Notes: generated by a model not told the origin, from the sequence alone. A DNA stretch of 38,883 nt from Actinomycetes bacterium (GCA_025463875.1 JAODBI010000136.1:1-38883); one strand, 5' to 3'; numbered from the stretch's first letter, positions 27,448-35,789 are shown. Program-made: numbers and translations.

Positions 27448-27915
27448 TCAGCTCGGTTGCGCGGCGCGGCGCGTCGAAGCGACTTCGAGCGCCTTTTCGA
27501 GCCAGGGCCGCAACACTTGTTCCGGTGCGGCGCCGACGTGTTCGCTGACGGCCGCACCGCCGCTCAGGACGAGTAGCAACGGGATCCCGCGGGCCTGGAA
27601 CCGTTGCGCGATGGCCGGAGACTCGTCCACGTTCACTTTGACGAGCTTGACTCGTCCGGCGAACTCGCGCGCGAGGGATTCGAGGACGGGGCTCACCGAG
27701 CGACACGGTCCACACCACGGCGCCCACAGGTCGACGAGCACAGGGATCGTCGCCTGGTCGGCGACTTCGGCAAACGTGGTGTCGTTCCCTTCGACGATCC
27801 ACGGCAGAGGCCGGTGGCAATTGCTGCACCGCGGCGTGCCGTGCGCGGCGGCCGGCACCCGGTTCTTCCGTCCACAGTTCGGGCAGACGACGATGGTCGG
27901 CGGAATCGTGCTCAT
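27448..27915 (-). CDS. Thioredoxin with N-terminal zinc ribbon (Trx2/TrxC type)
   Basis: A 155-residue thioredoxin. The N-terminus has two CxxC pairs (VVCPNCGRKN, C11/C14; PRCSNCHRPL, C30/C33) that form a zinc ribbon as in Trx2. The thioredoxin fold follows with LVDLWAPWCGPCRSVSPVLE, where the active site WCGPC is at 67-71. KLVKVNVDESPAIAQRFQ and the cis-Pro in RGIPLLLVLSGG are also present. It reduces protein disulfides; Trx2-type proteins are linked to oxidative and heat stress. The start at 27915 has AAGGAG upstream. It lies 60 bases after the DUF1931 gene, probably in the same operon. Confidence 0.92.
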   Translation of the reverse strand: MSTIPPTIVVCPNCGRKNRVPAAAHGTPRCSNCHRPLPWIVEGNDTTFAEVADQATIPVLVDLWAPWCGPCRSVSPVLESLAREFAGRVKLVKVNVDESPAIAQRFQARGIPLLLVLSGGAAVSEHVGAAPEQVLRPWLEKALEVASTRRAAQPS

Positions 27916-27975
27916 CGAGGCAGCTCCTTCGCGGTGCAAGACGCGGCGCCGGCAACCGTGACAGCAGACACTCCA

Positions 27976-28431
27976 TCACATCAATAGCTCGAAGAGCCTG
28001 AACGCGCGCTCCCAGTGCTCACTCGACGGGTTCACCACCTTCGGGTCGATGATCTTGAAGCTTCGGGCCAGCGCAACAGCCAGTCCGCCGGCGACCGCCG
28101 GAATCCGCTCCTGCGTCTCCTCTCCGAGCGCCACGTCGAGTTGAGGCCGGGCCGCGAGATCGCCAAGGAAGGGCTCCAGCTCGATGTCCTGGTCGAGCTT
28201 TTCGAATTCATGCACGCATTCCTGCAGGCCTTTGGTGATCGGCAGGTCCCAAGGCTCGATCACGTCCCGCAGGTTCGCCTTCGCAGTCGCCTGCGCCATG
28301 ATCAGCATGTCGTAGACCTGTTCGAAGACGAAGTTGCTGAATCGCTTGAGGTCGTCCTTGTCGACGTCGATCTCCGCGACCGAGCGGAAGAACCGCTCGT
28401 ACCTCGGTATCGCCATCAAGCCCATCGCCAT
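27976..28431 (-). CDS. DUF1931-family histone-fold-like protein
   Basis: A 151-residue protein matching DUF1931 over its whole length. The first half includes IPRYERFFRSVAEIDVDKDD and LKRFSNFVFEQVYDMLIMAQ, then TAKANLRDVIEPWDLPITKG. The second half includes DVALGEETQERIPAVAGGLA and FKIIDPKVVNPSSEHWERAF. Structures of the family (Aquifex/Thermus members) resemble a fused pair of histone folds; the cellular role is not known and DNA binding is not established. Its start has GGAG 7 bases upstream. It follows the UBP zinc-finger gene by 18 bases and precedes the thioredoxin by 60 bases. Confidence 0.9.
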   Translation of the reverse strand: MAMGLMAIPRYERFFRSVAEIDVDKDDLKRFSNFVFEQVYDMLIMAQATAKANLRDVIEPWDLPITKGLQECVHEFEKLDQDIELEPFLGDLAARPQLDVALGEETQERIPAVAGGLAVALARSFKIIDPKVVNPSSEHWERAFRLFELLM

Positions 28432-28449
28432 CGAAGTCTCCTCGCTCGT

Positions 28450-28746
28450 TCAGGGGTGTGCATACGAAGGCACACCGTCGACGAAGAACATGACGTCGTC
28501 GTCGTAGCACCACCACCAGTCCTCGCCGGGCTCGTACGACTGCACGATCGGGTGCGCGACGTCGCGCCAATGCGCGCGTGCGTGCCGGTGCGGGGAGCTG
28601 TCGCAGCATCCGATGTGGCCGCACGTCATGCACATACGGAGATGCAGCCAGGTCGAACCGATCGCGAGGCACTCTTCGCACCCCGTCGCCCGCGGCTCTA
28701 CGGTCGGGTCCACGACACCCAAGTGGCTGCACACGCGTGTGCTCAT
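28450..28746 (-). CDS. Small UBP-type zinc-finger protein
   Basis: A 98-residue protein that is little more than a ZnF-UBP domain, the module that binds ubiquitin's C-terminal tail in eukaryotic deubiquitinases. Ligand candidates in order are C6 and H8 (RVCSHLG), C23/C26 (GCEECLAIG), C39/C42 (LRMCMTCGHIGCC), C47/C48, and several His in SPHRHARAHW. GEDWWWCYDDDVMFF forms the C-terminal strands. Bacteria with this domain mostly lack ubiquitin, so the ligand is unknown. The start at 28746 was chosen because the domain begins there, although no ribosome site is seen. It is divergent from the cyclic-nucleotide-binding gene by 137 bases. Confidence 0.85.
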   Translation of the reverse strand: MSTRVCSHLGVVDPTVEPRATGCEECLAIGSTWLHLRMCMTCGHIGCCDSSPHRHARAHWRDVAHPIVQSYEPGEDWWWCYDDDVMFFVDGVPSYAHP

Positions 28747-28871
28747 CGAAGGCCCGGTTCCGGCGCCGATCGCGGTCGCATGCAGCTCAAGATGACGGTC
28801 AGCGTGTACGGCGACAACACGCGCTCGCGTGGTTTTGCCAATTGCCACGGGGGGATCACTCGGGGCCTCGC

Positions 28872-28877
28872 TATGCT
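28872..28877 (+). promoter_or_regulatory. -10 element TATGCT for a leaderless transcript
   Basis: TATGCT ends 6 bases before the GTG at 28884, with no ribosome site. This is the same arrangement as at 24813 and 30835 and supports the chosen start of the cyclic-nucleotide-binding gene. Confidence 0.55.
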
Positions 28878-28883
28878 CCGCGC

Positions 28884-29309
28884 GTGGCCAGAGATCGGGC
28901 GTTTCTCCAGATGTACCGCGAGCGGATATCGAACGTCCCCTTGTTCTCCGGACTGTCCGATCGGGAGCTGCGCAGCCTCGCGCAGCGCGCCGAACAGGCC
29001 TCGGTACCCAAGGACACGACACTCGTGACCGAAGGGGCGACGGGCGTCGAGTTCTTCGTGATCCTGTCGGGAGCCGCCAAGGTGACGCGGCGCGGAAGGA
29101 CCGTACGCAAGCTGGGACCCGGCGATTCCTTCGGTGAGCTCGCGCTCATCGCGGGCACACCGAGACGAGCAACGGTGACGACGACCGAACCGAGCGAGAT
29201 CATGGTGCTCGTGCGCCGCGACTTCATCGCGCTGCTCGACGACTTTCCCCGCATGACCCGCAAGCTGCTGGTCTCCCTCGCGGCCTGGGTCGCCGAACGC
29301 GAAGACTGA
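28884..29309 (+). CDS. Stand-alone cyclic-nucleotide-binding domain protein
   Basis: A 141-residue protein with a single CNB domain and no DNA-binding helix-turn-helix. SNVPLFSGLSDRELRSLAQR opens the fold, GATGVEFFVILSGAAKV forms the beta roll, and the phosphate-binding cassette SFGELALIAGTPRRATV retains Gly-Glu and the Arg that contact the ribose-phosphate. The C-terminal helix is RDFIALLDDFPRMTRKLLVS. It should bind cAMP or cGMP and act on a partner protein. The GTG at 28884 is supported by the -10 box. It is divergent from the UBP zinc-finger gene and lies 534 bases before a cyclase gene. Confidence 0.88.
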   Translation: MARDRAFLQMYRERISNVPLFSGLSDRELRSLAQRAEQASVPKDTTLVTEGATGVEFFVILSGAAKVTRRGRTVRKLGPGDSFGELALIAGTPRRATVTTTEPSEIMVLVRRDFIALLDDFPRMTRKLLVSLAAWVAERED

Positions 29310-29415
29310 GAAGACTGCAGGAAGTCGACGCGTAGCCTGGCTCCGTAGACGACATCCTCCGCGCGCCGGCCGCGCAACACCTCGAGCTCGCGGAGCTCAT
29401 CGACGCCCATATCAG

Positions 29416-29751
29416 ATGACCATCCGCGAGGGCGACAGTGTCACGTGGGTGAACAACGACACCGACGATCACACCGTCGTGAGTGACGATGCGTTCAACT
29501 CTGCGGGACACCGTGGCATCGATCACCTCATCCCCGGCACTGTTGCCAACCACGGGAAGCCCCGAACGTTCACAGTGCGCTTCCGTGAGGCGGGCACCTT
29601 CGTGTACTACTGCCGGTTCCACGCGCACCTCGACGGGGACAACCAGCCGGTCGCACCGGGACCCGACGGCGGCATCCAAGACGCGAAGGGCAACTTCGGC
29701 ACGCCGATGTCGGGCGTGATCACCGTCGTGTCATCTCACCGGGACGGCTGA
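29416..29751 (+). CDS. Cupredoxin-like copper protein with extended ligand loop
   Basis: A 111-residue plastocyanin/azurin-type fold: IREGDSVTWVNNDTDDHTVV, with H19 as the first copper ligand, then TFTVRFREAGTFVYYCRFHA with C66 and H69. The fourth ligand, usually a Met a few residues on, seems to be M98 in GTPMSGVITV. It is separated by a 28-residue insert (HLDGDNQPVAPGPDGG and more). The first beta strand and any signal peptide are missing; no in-frame start upstream restores them. The protein may therefore be N-terminally truncated, cytoplasmic, or wrongly started. It lies 106 bases after the cyclic-nucleotide-binding gene. Confidence 0.75.
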   Translation: MTIREGDSVTWVNNDTDDHTVVSDDAFNSAGHRGIDHLIPGTVANHGKPRTFTVRFREAGTFVYYCRFHAHLDGDNQPVAPGPDGGIQDAKGNFGTPMSGVITVVSSHRDG

Positions 29752-29832
29752 CGACAACGGAGTTGCGGGTGGTTGGAGCTCTCAACCGGGCTCCGACCGC
29801 CTGGCGTTTCACCCGCCGGCCCGCTCTGGCAC

Positions 29833-29838
29833 CATGCT
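29833..29838 (+). promoter_or_regulatory. Possible -10 element CATGCT for the FHA-cyclase gene
   Basis: CATGCT ends 5 bases before the ATG at 29844 with no ribosome site between. It is weaker than the TAnnnT examples but the spacing is alike. Confidence 0.35.
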
Positions 29839-29843
29839 GAGCG

Positions 29844-30815
29844 ATGGATGCGATTCTGGTCACGGTTCGCGCGCCACAACGCCAGCCGTTCACGTTGGTC
29901 CTCGACCGGCGCCTGGAGTTCGGGCGAGAGGGCGACAGAATCGTTGTTGCCGACGCCCAGGTATCGCGGCGCCACGCGGCCTTGCAACCGGAATCCGACG
30001 GCGGGGTTCTCGTATACGACCTGGGCAGTTCGAACGGTACCTCCGTCGACGGCGTGCGGGTCGAGGCGCCGGAGCTTGCGATCGCCGGCGCCGTGGTCCG
30101 CATCGGAAACACGCTTCTGGAAATCGGCAACGCAACGTTCGAGGCCCGACCGGCCGACTACACCCAGATCGACGATCGGCCGCCCGATCACCCTCCGACT
30201 TCGATCGACATCGTCGCCGAGTCGGTCGGCGCAGGCGTGCCCGCCCACGTCCTCGGCGTCGAGCACGAAGCCGGCACCCTGACCATCGTCTTCAGCGACA
30301 TCGAGTCCTCGACGACGATGGCCGTCGCGCTCGGCGACCGCGCGTGGTTCGACCTCCTGCGCGATCACCAGGCCTTGGTCAGCGCGCACGTCGGCGCTCA
30401 CCGCGGTCGGATCGTGAAGCACCAAGGCGACGGCTTCATGATGTGCTTCCGCAGCGCTCGCGCCGCGCTGATGTCGAGCATGGGCATCCAACGGGATCTC
30501 GCAGGTCAGGCAGAAGCAGAGCCGAGCCGCGCCATCCTCGTGCGCATGGGACTGCACACGGGCGAGGTGTTGGTCGGCGACGACGGCGACCTGTTCGGCA
30601 AGCACGTCGTGGTCGCGGCGCGCATCGCGGGCCTCGCCGAGGGTGGAGAGATTCTCGTGTCCTCACTCGTACGTCAGATTGCCGAGGCCCGCGGTGACCT
30701 CCGATTCGTCGCGTCACGCGAAGTCCAGCTGCGAGGTATCGGCGGAGTCGAGACGGTCTCCGGAGTCGACTGGAGCGCGTTCTCAGCTGATCACATCGCC
30801 CGAGAGCACCGGTGA
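29844..30815 (+). CDS. FHA domain - class III adenylate/guanylate cyclase
   Basis: A 323-residue soluble signalling enzyme. The FHA domain (about 22-75) has LEFGREGD, the phosphothreonine-reading VSRRHAAL and DLGSSNGTSVDG. The cyclase domain (about 143-305) has LTIVFSDIESSTTMA with metal Asp D152, IVKHQGDGFMMCF with substrate-contact K192 and metal Asp D196, and GLHTGEVLVGDDGDLFGKHV then VVAARIAGL with R260. The Asn normally four residues before that Arg is Val (V256), so the transition-state pair is incomplete; several FHA-cyclases share this. FHA input suggests control by a Thr kinase, and one is encoded 556 bases downstream. The product is cAMP or cGMP. Confidence 0.92.
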   Translation: MDAILVTVRAPQRQPFTLVLDRRLEFGREGDRIVVADAQVSRRHAALQPESDGGVLVYDLGSSNGTSVDGVRVEAPELAIAGAVVRIGNTLLEIGNATFEARPADYTQIDDRPPDHPPTSIDIVAESVGAGVPAHVLGVEHEAGTLTIVFSDIESSTTMAVALGDRAWFDLLRDHQALVSAHVGAHRGRIVKHQGDGFMMCFRSARAALMSSMGIQRDLAGQAEAEPSRAILVRMGLHTGEVLVGDDGDLFGKHVVVAARIAGLAEGGEILVSSLVRQIAEARGDLRFVASREVQLRGIGGVETVSGVDWSAFSADHIAREHR

Positions 30816-30840
30816 CGTGACAAGCCCCCGCTGGTAGCCT
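30812..30840 (+). promoter_or_regulatory. Promoter for leaderless lipoprotein-kinase operon
   Basis: GTGACG (30812-30817) and TAGCCT (30835-30840) are spaced by 17 bases and fit -35/-10 boxes. TAGCCT ends 6 bases before the ATG at 30847 and there is no ribosome site, which indicates leaderless transcription. Confidence 0.6.
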
Positions 30841-30846
30841 GCGAAA

Positions 30847-31353
30847 ATGCGAAGCGGGTTGGCTGGGTTCGCATTTGCGGCCCTGAGTACCGCCGTGCTC
30901 TTGACCTCCTGCGGAGGAAGCGCCTCCACGTCGGGATCGGCTGCGTCCACTTCTACATCCGCACCGGTGACCTCCTCGTCGGCGGGCGGCTTGCAACAAA
31001 ACGCCTGCCCCGTCGACGGATGTCGAGTCGAGATCACGAACGCCAAACACGTGGGCAACCAGGTGCGCCTGACGTGGAAGACCAACTTCAAGCCCGACTT
31101 CTCCAAGAACCATGTGCACGTCTTCTGGAACATCTACACCGCTGATCAAGTCAGCAACGACGCAAAAGCGCGCGGTGTAGTGCAGGGCGAATGGGTTCCG
31201 ACGGACGACTATCCCGCCTACGTCACGGGCGGGGCTGTATCGACAGCCAAACGCGGTAAGTCCACGACCTTGTGCGTCACCGCGGGCGACCGCCTCCACA
31301 ACGTGATCGATTCGTCCATCGTCGACTGCCGCGACGTCACCAAACAGCTGTAG
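30847..31353 (+). CDS. Secreted lipoprotein of unknown function
   Basis: A 168-residue protein with a lipoprotein signal peptide: RSGLAGFAFAALSTAVLLTS, then the lipobox Cys at 22 (LLTSCGG). A Ser/Thr/Ala-rich linker (about 24-48) leads to a globular part with four Cys (NACPVDGCRVEI, TTLCVTAG, SIVDCRDV), likely two disulfides. KNHVHVFWNIYTADQVSND and WVPTDDYPAYVTGGAV lie in its middle. The family is not recognised; the fold may be Ig-like. It lies 17 bases before the large kinase gene, so it may be the outside sensor or ligand-binding partner of that protein (inference). Confidence 0.85.
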   Translation: MRSGLAGFAFAALSTAVLLTSCGGSASTSGSAASTSTSAPVTSSSAGGLQQNACPVDGCRVEITNAKHVGNQVRLTWKTNFKPDFSKNHVHVFWNIYTADQVSNDAKARGVVQGEWVPTDDYPAYVTGGAVSTAKRGKSTTLCVTAGDRLHNVIDSSIVDCRDVTKQL

Positions 31354-31370
31354 GCCTACGGCGAAGCGCG

Positions 31371-34300
31371 GTGCACGGGCTTCCCGACCGAATCGGTCGC
31401 TACGAAATCAGGGCGATGCTCGGCATCGGTGGTTTCGGCACCGTTGTGGCGGCGTTCGACCCGGCACTCGACGCGCAAGTGGCGTTGAAGATCCTTAACG
31501 CGCAGTACTCGAGCGACCTCCGCATCCGCGATCGCTTCGTGCAAGAGGCCCGGCTGCTCCGACGCGTCCGCAGTCCGTACGTGGTCAACATTCACGACAT
31601 CGGTGAGACCGACGACCACCTGCCCTACTTCGTCATGGAGTTGGCCGACGGCGGCGTGTTGGCGGACCGGATGCCGGTCGGCGAAGTCGACGCGGAGGGG
31701 TTGCGCGACACGATCACGGCGCTGGCGGCGGGGTTGAGCGCACTCCACGCGGCCGGCATCGTGCATCGCGACATCAAGCCGGCGAACCTTCTGATCACGG
31801 GCGGTACCCAAAGCCCCTCCCGCAGCCGGTCGGCGACGCTGGTCCGGCTCGGGCTCCTCGGGTCCGACGAGCGCATCGTCATCGGCGACCTCGGTCTGGC
31901 CAAGGACGCGGATCGCACGTCGGTGGATCCGACGATCATCGGCGGCACGCCGCAGTTCCGCGCTCCGGAGCAGGTTCGCCGCGGCGCGACGATCGGCCCG
32001 GCAACCGACATCTATGCCGCCACCGCCGTGCTGTGGAATCTGCTCACCGGTTCCCCGCCGCCCGACGCGGCGGAGCTGCGGGGACAACTTCCCCAGCTCC
32101 CGGCGACGTGGAGGTTCGTGCTGAGCCGCGGGCTCGCCGAGAACCCCGAGGAGCGATACGCGTCGGCGGTCGATTGGGAGCTCGCGGCGCTGGACGCGCT
32201 CGACGCGGCGACGGACACCGTCCGGGTCGGCTTCCGAACCGCGATACCGGGAACTACGTGCCCGTACAAAGGCCTCGCCTCGTTTCAGGCCGAGGACGCG
32301 CCGTTCTTCTTCGGGCGCGAAGCGATGGTCGATGACCTCGTCCGCCGGCTCCAGCTGTCGTCGACCCTCGTCATCGGAGGGCCGTCCGGGAGCGGCAAAT
32401 CCTCGCTGCTGCGCGCCGGCCTGATTCCCGCGCTCTCGGCCGGCGCCCTTCCCGGCAGTCAGCACTGGCAGATACTGCTCTTCAGCCCGGGCCCGGACGC
32501 ACTCGAGGAGCTCGCGAGCCAGCTGGGTCGCCTCGATCCCAACCGATCGGCGCCTTCCACCGAATCATTGCGTGCAGATCCCCGATCGGCACGCCGGTTC
32601 ATCCCGCCCGGCGCGCATGTGTTGCTCGCCATCGATCAGTTCGAGGAACTTCTGACCGGCGTCGACAGCGTGAGCAAGGCCGAGCGCGAGACGTTCCTCG
32701 ACGTGCTCGCCGCGTTCCACGCGGATCGCGAAAGCACGGTCCGGGTGGTGCTTGCCATCCGCGCCGACTTCTATGCGGCGTCGGCTACTGATCCCTGGCT
32801 TGCGGAACGGATCAGTACCAACCAGGTGCTCGTCGGGCCGATGCAGCAACCGGAGCTCCGTCGCGCGATCGAAGGACCTGCACAGCGCGCCGGGCTTCGC
32901 CTGGAAACGGGCCTCGTCGCCGCGATCCTCGATGACGCCGGCACCGAGCCGGGCTCGCTCCCACTCGTCGCGCACGCGCTCATGGAAACCTGGCTTCGCC
33001 GGCGCGACGGTCTCCTCACCGTCGAGGGATTCCGTGCGGCCGGGGGTGTCTCGGGCGCGATCTCTCGATCGGCCGAGCAGTCGTTCCACCAGCTGGACGA
33101 GGACCAGCGGCCCGCGTGCCGGCAACTACTACTCCGACTCGTGACTCCGGGCGACGGCACACCCGACGTGCGGCGCCATCTGCAGTGGCGCGAGGTCGGC
33201 GACGATTCCGCCACGAGGACGGTGATCGATGCGTTCGCCGACGATCGGTTGCTGACGCTCGACGATCGGGGCGTGCAGATCATCCACGAAACGCTGATCT
33301 CCACTTGGCCCCGCTTGCGGGAATGGATCGACGAAAGTCGCGACGACCTTCGGATGCGGCAGAAGGTCGCGGCCGCCGCATCCGAATGGCAATCGAACGA
33401 CCGCCACCCCGATCTCCTCTACCGCGGGTCGCCACTGACGGCCGCGCTCGAGTGGTTCGTTCGAGGTGGCGACGAACCCGGAAGCTTGTCCGCGGAGTTC
33501 CTCGAGGCCGGTCGCAAGGCCCTCGAGACGGAAGTCAACGCCGCGCACGCGGACGAGCGCCGGCGGCGGCGCGTCCGGCGCGTGGCGTTTACCGCGTTGA
33601 CGACCCTGCTCCTCGCGGCCGGGGTGGCGTCGGTGATAGCGCTGCTCGCCCTGCGGACATCGCGCAAGAACGAGACGCTCGCCCAAGCGCGATTCGCACG
33701 CGCGCTTGCGACTCAGGCGGATTCGCTCGCATCGACGCAACCGAAGCTGGCGCTGCTTCTCGCGGCCGAGAGCGCGGCGCGCAGCGATCCGGTCTCGCGC
33801 GAGGCACGCGATGCATTGGTCGACGCGCGCGTCACCCTCGCCCAGTCCGACATCACACCGAGCGAGTCGCCTATCCCGGTCGGCGACGTGCAGAGCGTCG
33901 CGCTGACTTCGGACGGAGCCACGCTGTTCGCCGGTGCGCGCGACGGAACCATCACGTCGTGGGATATCGCGACCGGCCGCCGGACCGCCGCGTACTCGGG
34001 CTCGGCCGAAGGGATCGAGCATGTCGCGTTGGACCCATCGGACCGCTGGCTGATTGCCGTCGGCGCCGGTGGCGTCCGGCGATGGGATCTCCACGCTCGG
34101 CCCTCGACGAAAGGTGAAGTCGTGGCCGAGGCCGGCGATCCCGTCTGGTCGGTGGCGTTCTCGGGCACCGGTTCCACGTTCGCGACCTCGACCGAGAACG
34201 GGAAGGTCCAGATCTACGACACTGCGACCGCCACACCGCTCGGACCGCCCTTCACCTACCCGATCGATTTTTTGAGCGTGGCTCTCTCCCGGGACGGCTC

Positions 34301-35741
34301 GAAGGTGCTCGCCGGAACAGGCGACGGGCGCGTGTTCATCTGGGACGTCGCGTCGCGCGAGCTCTCCGGCGCCCCCATCAGCGCGCACGGCACGAACGAT
34401 GTGTGGGAGCTCGCCATGAACCCGGACGGAGTGCGCTTTGCAACTCGTGGCAGCGATGGCATGGCAAAGGTTTGGTCTCTCGCGAGTCACAACGAGGTGG
34501 CGAAGCCCTTCGCGGACGCGGCCGGGAGGTCGACCGTCCGGAAGGTTCAGGGACTCATCTGGAGCCATGACGGCGATGTCCTTCTCGCCGGCGCCGACGA
34601 CGGGCGCGTCCACCAATGGAACCTCGCCGCGGCGCGCGAGATCGGAGTCACTACGGCCGGTCACACTGATCAGGTTCTTGCTTCTGCGACTTCGGGCGCA
34701 GGAAACATCATGGTCACGCTCGGGCGCGACGCGAGCGTTCGAACGTGGGATGTCGCGCCGCGCCGACCGGTGGCCACGGTGCTAGCCGCGCCGAAGAAGC
34801 CGCAGTGGGGACTCGCCGTCAGTCCCGACGGCACACAAGTCGCGGTCGGAGACGATGCGGGTGTCGTCACCGTCTACGACGCCGGCACTGGGGCAGCGAA
34901 GATCCGTCTCCACGGTCCGAGATCGCGCGTGTTCGCGCTCGACTTCGTCGACGACAAGAGGTTGATCGCAGGGAACGACCGAGGTGACTTGCGCGTGTGG
35001 GACATCTCGACAGGGACCGAGTTGCGCACTCAGGCGGGCGCACATGCGGGGGGGGTGACGAGTGTCGCGGTGAGCCCCGATCGCGAGCTCGTCGCCTCGT
35101 CCGGCGCCGACGGAGTGGTCCGGATGTGGCGCGGTGCCGACCTCGCGGCATCGGCGTCGGCGACCCGACAACCGGGCGCCGTGAACGACGTCGCATTCAC
35201 GCCTGCGGGCGATGTCGTCGCCGCGGACAACGACGGCACCGTGCGGTTCTGGCGTCCCGACGGAAGCCCGCGTCGTGAGCGCTTAGTCGCCGATCCCTCG
35301 GGCGACGCCATCCGCAGCGTCGCAGTGAGTCCCGACGGCAAGACACTCGCGGCCGCGACCGCGAGCGTTGTCACACTGTTCGATCTCGCGACCGACGACG
35401 CGCTCAGCGCACTCAACGGTCAGTCGGCGGACCCCCTCGACGTCGCCTTCTCCTCCGACGGACAGTGGTTCGTCAGCGTCAGTGGAGAGGGGCACGTGAA
35501 CTTGTGGGATACAGCCTCACGCCTCGGTCTCGGCCCGCAATTCGCGTACCACAGCGGCGCGATTTGGCATACCGCGATCATCGGAGCGTCCACCGTGATC
35601 ACGGCCGGTAAGGACGGCACCGTGCGCACCTTGGATGTCCTCGACTTTCGCGACGCTTGCACCCTCGGCGCCGGCGCGCTCGACCCGGGCGCACGCGCCT
35701 CGTACCTCGGAGGCACCAAGGCGATCTCGTGCCAAAGCTGA
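31371..35741 (+). CDS. Ser/Thr kinase - nSTAND NTPase - TM - WD40 protein
   Basis: A 1456-residue fusion. The kinase (about 10-270) has LGIGGFGTVVAAFD, VALK (K40), IVHRDIKPANLLI (D134), DLG in place of DFG (D173) and RAPEQ, so it should be active. An nSTAND1-type NTPase follows, starting CPYKGLASFQAEDAPFFFGR, with Walker A GGPSGSGKSS at about 336-345 and Walker B LLAIDQFEELL. One transmembrane helix lies at about 738-762 (VAFTALTTLLLAAGVASVIA), so the kinase and the tail face opposite sides of the membrane. From about 830 on there are 14 WD-like strand ends (SWDIATG, IWDVAS, VWDISTG and others), enough for two seven-bladed propellers. The GTG at 31371 was chosen because the kinase begins there; no clear ribosome site. 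Confidence 0.92.
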   Translation: MHGLPDRIGRYEIRAMLGIGGFGTVVAAFDPALDAQVALKILNAQYSSDLRIRDRFVQEARLLRRVRSPYVVNIHDIGETDDHLPYFVMELADGGVLADRMPVGEVDAEGLRDTITALAAGLSALHAAGIVHRDIKPANLLITGGTQSPSRSRSATLVRLGLLGSDERIVIGDLGLAKDADRTSVDPTIIGGTPQFRAPEQVRRGATIGPATDIYAATAVLWNLLTGSPPPDAAELRGQLPQLPATWRFVLSRGLAENPEERYASAVDWELAALDALDAATDTVRVGFRTAIPGTTCPYKGLASFQAEDAPFFFGREAMVDDLVRRLQLSSTLVIGGPSGSGKSSLLRAGLIPALSAGALPGSQHWQILLFSPGPDALEELASQLGRLDPNRSAPSTESLRADPRSARRFIPPGAHVLLAIDQFEELLTGVDSVSKAERETFLDVLAAFHADRESTVRVVLAIRADFYAASATDPWLAERISTNQVLVGPMQQPELRRAIEGPAQRAGLRLETGLVAAILDDAGTEPGSLPLVAHALMETWLRRRDGLLTVEGFRAAGGVSGAISRSAEQSFHQLDEDQRPACRQLLLRLVTPGDGTPDVRRHLQWREVGDDSATRTVIDAFADDRLLTLDDRGVQIIHETLISTWPRLREWIDESRDDLRMRQKVAAAASEWQSNDRHPDLLYRGSPLTAALEWFVRGGDEPGSLSAEFLEAGRKALETEVNAAHADERRRRRVRRVAFTALTTLLLAAGVASVIALLALRTSRKNETLAQARFARALATQADSLASTQPKLALLLAAESAARSDPVSREARDALVDARVTLAQSDITPSESPIPVGDVQSVALTSDGATLFAGARDGTITSWDIATGRRTAAYSGSAEGIEHVALDPSDRWLIAVGAGGVRRWDLHARPSTKGEVVAEAGDPVWSVAFSGTGSTFATSTENGKVQIYDTATATPLGPPFTYPIDFLSVALSRDGSKVLAGTGDGRVFIWDVASRELSGAPISAHGTNDVWELAMNPDGVRFATRGSDGMAKVWSLASHNEVAKPFADAAGRSTVRKVQGLIWSHDGDVLLAGADDGRVHQWNLAAAREIGVTTAGHTDQVLASATSGAGNIMVTLGRDASVRTWDVAPRRPVATVLAAPKKPQWGLAVSPDGTQVAVGDDAGVVTVYDAGTGAAKIRLHGPRSRVFALDFVDDKRLIAGNDRGDLRVWDISTGTELRTQAGAHAGGVTSVAVSPDRELVASSGADGVVRMWRGADLAASASATRQPGAVNDVAFTPAGDVVAADNDGTVRFWRPDGSPRRERLVADPSGDAIRSVAVSPDGKTLAAATASVVTLFDLATDDALSALNGQSADPLDVAFSSDGQWFVSVSGEGHVNLWDTASRLGLGPQFAYHSGAIWHTAIIGASTVITAGKDGTVRTLDVLDFRDACTLGAGALDPGARASYLGGTKAISCQS

Positions 35742-35789
35742 TCGTAAATCGACACTCCGCTCGACACAGGGACCTTGCGCCCAGCGGGT

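Noticed and set aside
29345-29418. Protein-like frame DDILRAPAAQHLELAEL six bases after a TAGCCT (29333-29338)
   Set aside because: The codon at the expected leaderless start is GTA, not a start codon, and the frame is only about 24 codons; it may be a relic but cannot be supported.
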